From the NCBI GenBank assembly GCA_048498995.1, contig JBEHWX010000030.1, forward strand, positions 1 through 58,747: a stretch of 58,747 nucleotides of DNA, given 5' to 3'. Below are positions 45,792-53,246 of the stretch, one piece after another. The stretch comes from JBEHWX01 sp048498995. Lineage in GTDB: Bacteria; Bacteroidota; Ignavibacteria; OLB7. Numbering within the stretch: the stretch's first letter is position 1; each line of letters starts with the position of its first letter. Below the pieces are notes generated by a model. It saw only the letters and a program-made list of their open reading frames with translations. It was not told the origin of the DNA and ran no database searches. The translations under genes and the position numbers were made by a program.

Positions 45792-46742
45792 TCACCTGAC
45801 GAGTATCGCCCTGCCGACCAGGATCTCGTCGTCGACGCTGATCCGATAGAGATACGATCCGCTCGGCAACGAGGAGCCGTCGAACGGCAGCGCGTGCCGG
45901 CCGGCGTCGAGGCGATCATCCCGAAGCGTCGCCACGCTCCGTCCCTCCGTGTCGAAGACCACGGCGGTCACGCGCGCGGGTCTGGGAAGCGTGAGCTCGA
46001 TCACCGTGGTGCCGCTGAAGGGGTTCGGATGATTCACCACCGTCGCGGCCGGCTCCTCACGCGTCGCGCCCGTCGCCACGGCCGATGTCGCGTCCGGCTC
46101 GCCGACGACCGCCATCGCCGCGTAGAGCGTGGTGGTCGTGAAGGTGATGCCGGCGCCGGAGAACTGGACGCCGGACATCGCCACCCAGCGCGTACCGTCC
46201 CAGCAGCGAACGCCGGTCGGATGCCAGTGCCGGCGCATCGGCCCGACGAGGGTGGTGTCCCAGCGGAGGCGGCACCGGATCGTCCGGAGGAACTGCATCA
46301 TCGCCGCTCCCCCGCCCGACCCGCCGCGACAGTTCATGTAGCCGAAGCTCGCGCTGTCGGCGCCGATCTGCAGGCGACGCCAGCAGAGGAATGCCGTGTC
46401 GACCGGAAAGGGGATGCTGTCCATCGGGAGATACTGGAACTGGCAATAGATGGAATCGCCGGACATGCCCATCCGGCTGAAGCAGCCCGGCGGAAACGCG
46501 AGGGTGCTCGCGCTGTCGTTCAGGCATCGGACGAGAATCGTGTCGGCGCCGTTCCAGCGTACCCAGTTGCCATCGTGCATCTGCGCGGAGAGTCCGGCCG
46601 CTCCGGCAAGCAGCATTGCCGCTCCCACCATCAGCGCCATCAGGAATTCATATCGCCATCCGCGCGATCCGACGGAGCGATCATCGCATGGCACGTCGAG
46701 TTCCGATGCGCCGTCGAGTCGAGTATCATGGTCCCGCTTCAT
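45792..46742 (-). CDS. Secreted protein of unknown function with T9SS sorting domain
   Basis: The product has 316 residues from the ATG at 46742, with AAGGAG 8 bases upstream; the frame is open to 46859. A membrane or signal segment is set unusually far in (about 35-53, FLMALMVGAAMLLAGAAGLSA). The middle region is rich in Cys and Trp (CFSRMGMSGDSIYCQFQY, MRRHWHPTGVRCWDGTRW) and belongs to no family I recognise. The tail is a T9SS domain with NHPNPFSGTTVIELTL and LPSGSYLYRISV, ending in Arg. It is convergent with the DUF4397-type gene. A disulfide-rich extracellular protein is likely; the activity is unknown. Confidence 0.83.
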   Translation of the reverse strand: MKRDHDTRLDGASELDVPCDDRSVGSRGWRYEFLMALMVGAAMLLAGAAGLSAQMHDGNWVRWNGADTILVRCLNDSASTLAFPPGCFSRMGMSGDSIYCQFQYLPMDSIPFPVDTAFLCWRRLQIGADSASFGYMNCRGGSGGGAAMMQFLRTIRCRLRWDTTLVGPMRRHWHPTGVRCWDGTRWVAMSGVQFSGAGITFTTTTLYAAMAVVGEPDATSAVATGATREEPAATVVNHPNPFSGTTVIELTLPRPARVTAVVFDTEGRSVATLRDDRLDAGRHALPFDGSSLPSGSYLYRISVDDEILVGRAILVR

Positions 46743-47104
46743 TGCAGCTTTCTCCTTGATCGAATTGTCGTGCGCGGCCTCGCGCATCCGGCGACCTCGC
46801 GCATCCGGCGACCTCGACAGGCGGCCGGACTGTTGACGTACAAATCTGCGTCGGATCACACCGACGCGACCATGACATGGATCAGGCTACGGAGAAAACA
46901 GTTCGACACTCGGACGCTCCACGAACACCTCGCGTGATATCGCGGCGCGAGCGATCGGGAGTCGGCCGAGAGCGTGGAGATATCGCCGCATCATGACGGG
47001 GATCATGGTTGCCGGCCGGCTCGCGGGCTACATTGATTCCGGGCGCGCGCCACGCCATGTCGGGCGCGCGCATGAACGTTCACCATGTCCGGACACGAAC
47101 GGCA
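46743..47104. other. Divergent region between secreted protein and TauE/SafE exporter
   Basis: About 360 bases without a supported gene. It should hold promoters for both divergent genes. A 17-bp unit is repeated 2.3 times near its left end. Near 46935-46990 there are short frames but no coding signal. Confidence 0.4.
46778..46816. repeat. Tandem 17-bp repeat, 2.3 copies
   Basis: The unit CCTCGCGCATCCGGCGA is present twice exactly, followed by CCTCGA. It lies about 35 bases upstream of the minus-strand secreted protein gene, in its promoter or leader region. Confidence 0.8.
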
Positions 47105-47920
47105 ATGGCATTTCTTGGGTTGATTCTCTCGCTGGCGATCGGCGTTACGCTGGGCTTTCTCGGAGGGGGCGGGAGCATCCTGGCCGTGCCGGTGTTCGTG
47201 TACATTCTCGGCGTGGCCCCGAAGCTGGCCATCGCATCCAGCCTCGGCGTGGTCGGCGCGACGACGCTGATCGGCACCATCCGGCATTTCAGGCACGGCC
47301 ACGTCGACCCGCGGACCGGGCTTCTCTTCGCGACGGGATCGGCCGCCGGCGCGTACGCCGGATCGGCGCTGGCGCAACTGGTCGACGGCCGCGTGCAACT
47401 GGTGGTCTTCTCGGCCGTGATGCTGATCGTCGCGGCGATGATGCTGCGGCCGAGAAGGAGCAACGATCAGAGCCGGCAATCGGGCGATGCCGCGCAACGG
47501 TCGCTGCCGCGGATGATCGCGCGGGCCATCTTCCCCGCGCTCGGCGTGGGACTGCTGACCGGATTCGTCGGCGTCGGCGGCGGGTTCCTGGTGGTTCCGG
47601 CACTGGTGCTCACCGCCGGCATCCCGATGCGGCGCGCGATCGGGACCAGCCTGATGGTGATCACGATCAACTCCGCCGTCGGCTTCATCGGCTATCTCCG
47701 GCAGCCGGCGATCGTCGATGCCTGGCGGCGGACCATGATCGGCACGTGGGATTTCACTCCCTACCTTCTGGTGTTCACCGGCATCGCCATCGTCGGCGTG
47801 CTCCTCGGAACCAGGCTCGCGCAGCGGATGCAGCCGGACGCGCTGCGCCGCGCCTTCGGAGGGTTCCTTCTCCTGGTCGGCCTGATCATGCTGATCAGAA
47901 GCGGGATCGAGCTACTGTAA
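47105..47920 (+). CDS. TauE/SafE-family membrane transporter (sulfur anion exporter type)
   Basis: The product has 271 residues from the ATG at 47105, which starts directly with the first membrane helix as in the family; ATG at 47072 and 47057 are alternatives. The duplicated glycine-rich signature is clear: VTLGFLGGGGSILAVPVFVY in the first half and LLTGFVGVGGGFLVVPALVL in the second, with about eight membrane helices. TauE/SafE proteins export sulfite, sulfoacetate or related organosulfur anions. The neighbours downstream (rhodanese and MBL-rhodanese) handle sulfane sulfur, so export of sulfite or thiosulfate made by persulfide oxidation is a reasonable inference. Confidence 0.9.
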   Translation: MAFLGLILSLAIGVTLGFLGGGGSILAVPVFVYILGVAPKLAIASSLGVVGATTLIGTIRHFRHGHVDPRTGLLFATGSAAGAYAGSALAQLVDGRVQLVVFSAVMLIVAAMMLRPRRSNDQSRQSGDAAQRSLPRMIARAIFPALGVGLLTGFVGVGGGFLVVPALVLTAGIPMRRAIGTSLMVITINSAVGFIGYLRQPAIVDAWRRTMIGTWDFTPYLLVFTGIAIVGVLLGTRLAQRMQPDALRRAFGGFLLLVGLIMLIRSGIELL

Positions 47921-48024
47921 CGGCCGGGACATCGCCCGTCGCGATCTTCCGATCCTCGCCGATCATCCATATCGTCGCCGGCGCCCGGAGCGCATTACAC
48001 GATCGATCCGATTTCCCATCATCC

Positions 48025-48633
48025 ATGAACGACCCGACATCAGGCACCGATCCCCGCGTGGATGCCCTGCTGGAACAGATCCGGCGGGGAGATCGCGCCG
48101 CGTTCACCAAGCTCGTCAAGGAGCTCGAGCCGTTCGTGCGCGCCTCCTCCTTCAAGATCTGCCGCGATCCCGATCTGGCCGACGAGAACGCGCAGGACAC
48201 GATGGTCAACATGTACCGCAAGCTTCATCAGTTCGACGGCGCGTCGAAGTTCTGTACCTGGCTCTACAGCATCGCCGTCAACAACTGCAGGATGAAGCGT
48301 CGGAAGCGGATGATCGAGCGCTCCTCCATTCCGATCGATCCGTCGGACAGAGGCGAGCCGGAGGAAGCGCACGCCGAGCTGACCACGGCCGAGGAGGAAT
48401 CCCCCATGGCTCGGCTGCTGACCGCGGAGCTTCGCGAGATACTCTCGGCGGCGATCGACGCGCTCCCGGAGGAGTATCGCGCGGTGTTCCTGCTCCGTGA
48501 TCTGGAGCATCTGTCGACGCGGGAGACGGCGGAGGCTCTGAAGCTGAGCGAGGCGGCGGTAAAATCGCGTCTGCATCGCGCGCGCCAGCAGGTGCGCGTC
48601 CGCGTCGAATCCTATCTCCCCGAGCTCTCCTGA
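48025..48633 (+). CDS. ECF-type RNA polymerase sigma factor
   Basis: The product has 202 residues from the ATG at 48025. Region 2 is visible at about 30-95 (DLADENAQDTMVNMYRKLHQF, then FCTWLYSIAVNNCRMKRRKR). Region 4 is at about 140-195 (IDALPEEYRAVFLLRDLEH, then TRETAEALKLSEAAVKSRLHRAR). The linker is long and acidic. No anti-sigma factor gene follows: the next gene encodes a rhodanese 158 bases away. The sigma factor sits inside a sulfur-handling group and may control it, but no ECF promoter motif could be confirmed upstream of the neighbours. Confidence 0.94.
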   Translation: MNDPTSGTDPRVDALLEQIRRGDRAAFTKLVKELEPFVRASSFKICRDPDLADENAQDTMVNMYRKLHQFDGASKFCTWLYSIAVNNCRMKRRKRMIERSSIPIDPSDRGEPEEAHAELTTAEEESPMARLLTAELREILSAAIDALPEEYRAVFLLRDLEHLSTRETAEALKLSEAAVKSRLHRARQQVRVRVESYLPELS

Positions 48634-48791
48634 GCGCCGCGTGCCCGGCGATCGCGTGTCAGCCTCCTCGAATCGCGGGCGCTCCCGACCGCGCACATCC
48701 GGTTACACTCCCATCCGAATCGTTTTCCGAATCGCCGCATCACATCCGGTACAAGGACTGAATCAACGGACAAGATCACCGGAGAACCAAC

Positions 48792-49139
48792 ATGTTCGGA
48801 TTGCGAAGCAAACAGGGCACATCGGCATATCGCCGGATCGGATTCGCCGAATTCGAGAAGATGCGGAACAGCGGGGAGCCGCCGTTCCTCCTCGATGTCC
48901 GGGAGCCGTTCGAGCTTCAGGCGCACGGCCGCGTGCCGGGCGTCGTCAACATCCCCCTCGGCCAGATCGTGGCCCGTCAGCGCGAGCTGCCGGCAACCGG
49001 GACCACGCCGATCGTCGCGATCTGCCAGAGCGGCGCACGCTCGCAGAAGGCCGCCGAAACGCTCGCGCGGCTCGGCTACAACGAGGTGTACAGCCTCGAC
49101 GGCGGCACGCTCGGCTGGCAGGCGAACGCGAGGCGGTAA
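48792..49139 (+). CDS. Single-domain rhodanese (sulfurtransferase)
   Basis: The product has 115 residues; GGAGA lies 7 bases before the ATG. The domain has LLDVREPFE and the active-site loop with C78 in AICQSGARS, followed by VYSLDGGTLGW, so it should be catalytically competent. Rhodaneses carry sulfane sulfur as a cysteine persulfide. It lies 90 bases before the MBL-fold/rhodanese gene on the same strand, and the two probably act together in persulfide or thiosulfate metabolism. Confidence 0.93.
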   Translation: MFGLRSKQGTSAYRRIGFAEFEKMRNSGEPPFLLDVREPFELQAHGRVPGVVNIPLGQIVARQRELPATGTTPIVAICQSGARSQKAAETLARLGYNEVYSLDGGTLGWQANARR

Positions 49140-49229
49140 CTCCCCTCCGGACTTCGACGGGCACGACATGCATCGGCATGCGACGACGACGAGTTGTGGT
49201 GAAACACGGGAATGAATGGAGACAACGCC

Positions 49230-50708
49230 ATGTTGTTCAGAGCACTCTATGATGACATGCTGGCGCAGGCCGCCTACCTGATCGGCTGCCAGCGCACGGG
49301 CGAGGCACTGATCGTCGATCCCGAGCGGGATGTCGATCGCTACATCGAGGCCGCGGCCAACGAGGGACTGCGGATCACCGCCATCGCCGAAACACATATC
49401 CACGCCGATTTCCTCTCCGGCGCGCGCGAGCTGGCCGAGCGTACCGGCGCGCGACTCTTTCTCTCGGCCGAGGGGGGAAGCGACTGGGATTACCGGTGGC
49501 TCGACCGGAAGTCCGGCGGCGGAAGCTATCGCTATCGACTGCTCCACAACGGCGACCGGTTCATGGTCGGCAACATCCGCGTGGAGGCGGCCCATACGCC
49601 GGGACACACCGACGAGCACATGAGCTACCTGGTGACCGACCTCGGCGGCGGGGCCGATGAGCCGATGGGCATCGTCACCGGCGATTTCGTCTTCGTGGGG
49701 GATGTCGGGCGTCCGGACCTTCTGGAGTCCGCGGCCGGGATGGCCGGCAAGGCCGATCCGGCGGCGCGCCGACTCTACACATCGATCAAGTGGTTCAAGA
49801 CGATCCCCGAGCATCTGCAGGTGTGGCCGGGGCACGGCGCCGGCTCCGCCTGCGGCAAGGCGCTCGGCGCGGTGCCGCAGACCACCGTCGGCTACGAGAA
49901 GCGCTTCAATCCCGCGCTCGACGCGGCCGAGCGGACGGAGGATCTGTTCGTCGACATGATCATCGAGGGACAGCCGGAGCCGCCTCCCTACTTCGCCCGG
50001 ATGAAGCGGGAGAACCGGGAGGGTCCGGCGCTTCTCGGCGGCCTGCCGAACCCGCCCCGGATGGAAGTCGAGATGCTGGCCGAGGCGGCCGGGAATGATC
50101 GCGTGACGATCCTCGACGCGCGCCCCTGGAGCGAGTTCCGCGAGGGGCATCTGGCCGGATCGCTCTGGACGCCGCTGAACCGCTCGCTGGCGACGATCGC
50201 CGGCTCATACGTCGAGCCCGATCGGGAGATCCATCTGGTTGCCGAGAAGGAGCAGGTGGAGGGAATGGTGCGGACGCTGATCAGAATCGGACTGGACCGG
50301 ATCGCGGGATTCGTCACGCCGTCGGATCTGCGTGATTACGCGGCGCGCGGCGGCATACTGGCCTCGACGCCGGAGATCGACGCCGAGGAGCTCCCGGGCC
50401 TGATGGAGGGGGAGTATGTCCAGGTGCTGGACGTCAGAAGCGCCACCGAGTACGCGTCGGGGCATCTGCCGTGGGCGATCAACGTCGCCCACACACGGCT
50501 TGCGCCGGAGCTGGACCGGATTCCGGCCACCGGCACGCTCTACGTCCACTGCCGCTCGGGAGCACGCTCCGCGGCCGCCGTCTCCTATCTGCGAAGCCGC
50601 GGAATCGACGCGGTGAACATCCGCGGAGGCTACGAGCGGATACGGGAGGCGATCTCACTCGACGAAATGGATCCGGCGCTTCACGCGCCGGCCGCGATGG
50701 AGGAGTGA
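49230..50708 (+). CDS. MBL-fold protein with two rhodanese domains (persulfide dioxygenase-like)
   Basis: The product has 492 residues. The ATG at 49230 is favoured over 49212 because GGAG lies 9 bases upstream. The N-terminal metallo-beta-lactamase domain (about 1-255) has iron ligands in ETHIHADFLSG (H56, H58, D60), TPGHTDEH (H126), VGDVGRPDL and VWPGHGAG. ETHE1 itself has His where F61 stands here. The first rhodanese domain (about 275-365) lacks the catalytic Cys (loop LVAEKEQ), so it is probably structural. The second (about 375-470) keeps it in YVHCRSGARS. Relatives oxidise glutathione or CoA persulfide to sulfite, and the rhodanese part can form thiosulfate. A terminator follows. Confidence 0.92.
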   Translation: MLFRALYDDMLAQAAYLIGCQRTGEALIVDPERDVDRYIEAAANEGLRITAIAETHIHADFLSGARELAERTGARLFLSAEGGSDWDYRWLDRKSGGGSYRYRLLHNGDRFMVGNIRVEAAHTPGHTDEHMSYLVTDLGGGADEPMGIVTGDFVFVGDVGRPDLLESAAGMAGKADPAARRLYTSIKWFKTIPEHLQVWPGHGAGSACGKALGAVPQTTVGYEKRFNPALDAAERTEDLFVDMIIEGQPEPPPYFARMKRENREGPALLGGLPNPPRMEVEMLAEAAGNDRVTILDARPWSEFREGHLAGSLWTPLNRSLATIAGSYVEPDREIHLVAEKEQVEGMVRTLIRIGLDRIAGFVTPSDLRDYAARGGILASTPEIDAEELPGLMEGEYVQVLDVRSATEYASGHLPWAINVAHTRLAPELDRIPATGTLYVHCRSGARSAAAVSYLRSRGIDAVNIRGGYERIREAISLDEMDPALHAPAAMEE

Positions 50709-50770
50709 GCGATCAGCTCCACGCGGATTGCATGGAGTGAAGTCCCATCATCGCATCGTCCAATGGTTGT

Positions 50771-50812
50771 ACAGCGGATTCGCCTGAACGAGCGGATCCG
50801 CTGTTCCATTTT
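50771..50812. terminator. Hairpin between convergent genes
   Basis: Arms ACAGCGGATTCGC (50771-50783) and GCGGATCCGCTGT (50792-50804) form a 13-pair stem with one wobble, followed by TCCATTTTC. It lies about 60 bases after the MBL-rhodanese stop and would end that transcript. Confidence 0.72.
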
Positions 50813-50882
50813 CATGGGATCAGCATTGCGCAAGGCGAGGCAGATCCATATCCGGGACTCCGAACTTCCGGCCACGCTCTCT

Positions 50883-51359
50883 CTACTTCGACGTCCCCCT
50901 GGAGCGCGCGGAGCGCTTCCTGGTGGCCTTGCTCCTGGCGCCCGACGCGGTGGCGTAATACCGCACCGACGCGGAGGCGCCAGTGGCGTCGATCCGCTGG
51001 CCGGCGAAGGAGGAGCCGGTGAGGCTCGACAGCACGATCGTCACGGTGTCCGGGCTCTTCCAGTTGCCGGAGGCCAGATCGTAGAGATAGATCTTCTTCT
51101 GATCGCCGGAAAGGCTCCAGCGTCCCGAGGTCTGGACGTTCACGCCGATCGCCAGGAAGCTCATGTCGCTCCGGAAGGTGATACGCGACCAGTCGAGGCC
51201 GCCGACGCGGTCGGTGGTCGGCGCCGAGGCCGCGTACCAGTCCTTGCCGCTGCCGCCGCCGACCAGCGTGGCCCCGCGCCCGGCCAGGTGCTGAGCCGAG
51301 GCGGCCGTGAAGGGAATCGAAAGGAGAAGAAGGAGAATCGTCGACCTGATGCTCTTCAT
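50883..51359 (-). CDS. Small secreted protein, unknown function
   Basis: The product has 158 residues, with GGAG 8 bases before the ATG. A good signal peptide (STILLLLLSIPFTAASAQ) precedes a short beta-rich domain (about 24-130: GKDWYAASAPT, WSRITFRSDMSFLAIGVNV, KKIYLYDLASGNW, SVRYYATASG). The C-terminal end is very basic (ARSKATRKRSARSRGTSK). I recognise no family and no T9SS domain. The lysine/arginine tail could bind nucleic acid or surface polymer, but that is speculation. Confidence 0.75.
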   Translation of the reverse strand: MKSIRSTILLLLLSIPFTAASAQHLAGRGATLVGGGSGKDWYAASAPTTDRVGGLDWSRITFRSDMSFLAIGVNVQTSGRWSLSGDQKKIYLYDLASGNWKSPDTVTIVLSSLTGSSFAGQRIDATGASASVRYYATASGARSKATRKRSARSRGTSK

Positions 51360-51816
51360 GATTTGTTCTCCGCTGCTGTCGGGGGGGGAGGATCATCCCC
51401 GCATGCGCGGGGAGCAGTTCGCGATACGCTCCTTGAGATGCTCGCCGGCCGGAGGAGCTTAATCGGCGCGCGACCAAGTAGACGATTCTCCAACGGACCG
51501 CAAAGGGAAAAGGTGGCGTTTCCGGCCCCACCGGGATTTCCCACCAGGATTTCCGGATGGGATTTCCCGACGGGGTTGCCGGCCCCCCGACGCGAGCGCC
51601 GAAAGGCCGACCGGGAGATCGTCACATGGAACGACGGCGCGCAACGACCGCTCGGAACGATCACGCGGAGCGCTCGCGCGAGGCGGCCATGTGACGATCA
51701 CGATGGCGAGGGCCCGCCGGAGAGCGAGCCGTTCCTCCCCGAGAGCCCCGTCTCGCGGCGATGCGCCTCGACGGCATGCTCCGGAGGGCCGATTCGGAAG
51801 GCCGATTCGCGGGAGC
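51360..51816. other. Gene-free stretch with degenerate repeat
   Basis: No gene is supported in these 457 bases; the frames crossing them lack start signals and family resemblance. It contains a degenerate GGGATTTCC repeat (51533-51580). The part near 51360-51440 should hold the promoter of the minus-strand secreted protein gene. Confidence 0.4.
51533..51580. repeat. Degenerate GGGATTTCC tandem repeat
   Basis: Three neighbouring units of 14, 12 and 14 bases (GGGATTTCCCACCA, GGATTTCCGGAT, GGGATTTCCCGACG) and a decayed fourth. The core resembles that of the 14-bp array at 53002-53110. Confidence 0.6.
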
Positions 51817-52083
51817 CTAGTCCCTGGAGAGGTCGCGCGGGAGGGCCCGGCGGGTGACCATGGGACGGATGTCGCCGAGATGATCCGCCAGCGACTCCAG
51901 CTCCGAGTGGAGAAAGTCGCAGAGCGAAAGACGGGTGACGAGGTTCTGATCGTAACTGTTGGCGATGTTCTCGAAGCAGTCGCGCAGGGCGTCGACGAAA
52001 CCGATCATGTGATCGATCGATTCGATGCACCGGCTCAGGCGCTGCGCCGGAGGGCCGGTCGGAACGGGCACGAAGGTACACAT
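51817..52083 (-). CDS. Small helical protein, unknown function
   Basis: The product has 88 residues from the ATG at 52083; the frame is open to 52122. The sequence is mostly amphipathic helix (IESIDHMIGFVDALRDCFENI, LVTRLSLCDFLHSELESLADHL), with no signal peptide or membrane segment. Composition is balanced and unlike shadow frames, which is the main support. No ribosome binding site was seen and no family recognised. It lies alone between gene-free stretches. Confidence 0.5.
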   Translation of the reverse strand: MCTFVPVPTGPPAQRLSRCIESIDHMIGFVDALRDCFENIANSYDQNLVTRLSLCDFLHSELESLADHLGDIRPMVTRRALPRDLSRD

Positions 52084-52466
52084 GGTGGATTGCTCGCGGT
52101 CGTGACCGGCTATCGGCGCCACGTCGTCGGCGCCCCGGGGATCCCTCGCCCGGTCCGGTCGTTGTGTCCAGTTACTCCACGCTCCCTGTCGGCGCCTGAC
52201 GGAGGGAGCAGCGAGATTCGACGTGTTCGATACGACACTAAGTTATTCGTACAATCGTATACCTTCAAGCACCCGAGCCGGCTGGCACGATTTTCTCACC
52301 CACCCGACCGCCCGATTTCACGCCGTTTCGAGCATGCCCATCAAATGAGCAAGATCTGTCTACACCGGTAGATCACTCGTCCCTCCGCCGGGCCCGCATC
52401 AGACGGCGGACATGCTCCATCCGGAGAACATGCCGGAGGGGGGCGGAGTCGGTGGGAAGGCGTGAC
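52084..52466. other. Gene-free stretch, AT-rich centre
   Basis: About 380 bases without a supported gene. An AT-richer centre (52215-52270, with AAGTTATTCGTACAATCGTA) is probably a promoter region for the minus-strand 88-residue gene. Near 52352-52373 there is an imperfect inverted repeat (GATCTGTCTACACCGGTAGATC) that could be an operator or a weak terminator. Confidence 0.4.
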
Positions 52467-52862
52467 TCACTCGCCGGTCGGGACCGCGTCGACGTAGGCT
52501 TCGTAGTAACCGCCATCGACGGTCATCCCCCAGGCGCGCGCGAACCGACCGTCCCGATCGAGGTCGATCTTCACGTACCACGACTGTCCGGAGGGGCTGG
52601 TACCGCTGAAATAATAGTCGTAGCCCTCGCCAGGATCGGCGTGCCTCGGCTCGAGTCTGAAATAATGGGCGAAGCGATTGCTTCCGCAGTCGACGCCGTA
52701 GAGCTTCACCAGGCAGCCGCAGGTGTCGCCGACGTTCACGATGAACCAGGCCCCTTCCGCCCCGCTCGAGCAGACCGAGGCATGGAAGTAGGCCCGGTCC
52801 TGTCCCCGGGCGGGAATCGCCATCACCAGTGCCCCCATCAGGGCGAACAGCATCCGTCGCAT
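52467..52862 (-). CDS. Small secreted protein, unknown function
   Basis: The product has 131 residues. A signal peptide (MLFALMGALVMAIPARGQ) precedes a beta-rich domain with four Cys (ASVCSSGAEG, DTCGCLVKLYGVDCG) and a YDYYFSGTSPSGQSWYVKID stretch. The cysteines suggest disulfide bonds outside the cytoplasm. There is no T9SS domain. I recognise no family. The gene starts 140 bases from a 14-bp tandem repeat array, which lies in its upstream region as well as that of the divergent propeller gene. Confidence 0.75.
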   Translation of the reverse strand: MRRMLFALMGALVMAIPARGQDRAYFHASVCSSGAEGAWFIVNVGDTCGCLVKLYGVDCGSNRFAHYFRLEPRHADPGEGYDYYFSGTSPSGQSWYVKIDLDRDGRFARAWGMTVDGGYYEAYVDAVPTGE

Positions 52863-53246
52863 ACGATCTCCAATGATTCACATACGAAAGTGCCCTGCAC
52901 GGCGCGTGCCGGAGCGCGATCGGTCCGGGGGCGCCCCCCATCCGGACGGAAGGAACGGAGACATCCGGCGCGATGCAAACCCCCGGAGGGTCCCGACCAA
53001 CGGAATCTCCCAGATGGATTCTCCCAGATGGATTCTCCCAGATGGATTCTCCCTGATGGATTCTCCCTGATCGAATCTCCCTGATCGAATCTCCCTGATC
53101 GAATCTCCCGGCCGGACACACTTGCCGGATGCTTCCGCGTGGACGTATGTTCCCTTCTCCCCGCCCGCGCGGCCCGACCCAGTCCGAGTCCGGATGGAAC
53201 GGCCGGCGCTCCCGGCGCCCGATTCACGAAACGTCGTCGCTCACCC
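52863..53246. other. Divergent promoter region with tandem repeat array
   Basis: About 384 bases between divergent genes for two secreted proteins. It is dominated by the 14-bp array at 53002-53110. No gene is supported; the frames through it are repeat-encoded. Confidence 0.5.
53002..53110. repeat. 14-bp tandem repeat, nearly eight copies
   Basis: Seven full units and a partial eighth: one GGAATCTCCCAGAT, two GGATTCTCCCAGAT, two GGATTCTCCCTGAT and two CGAATCTCCCTGAT. The variants are ordered along the array, as expected for stepwise duplication. There are no spacers, so it is not a CRISPR array. Confidence 0.95.

Noticed and set aside
53002..53110. The tandem arrays here and at 26105 as CRISPR
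   Set aside because: Units of 13-14 bases follow each other without spacers and there are no cas genes in the window.
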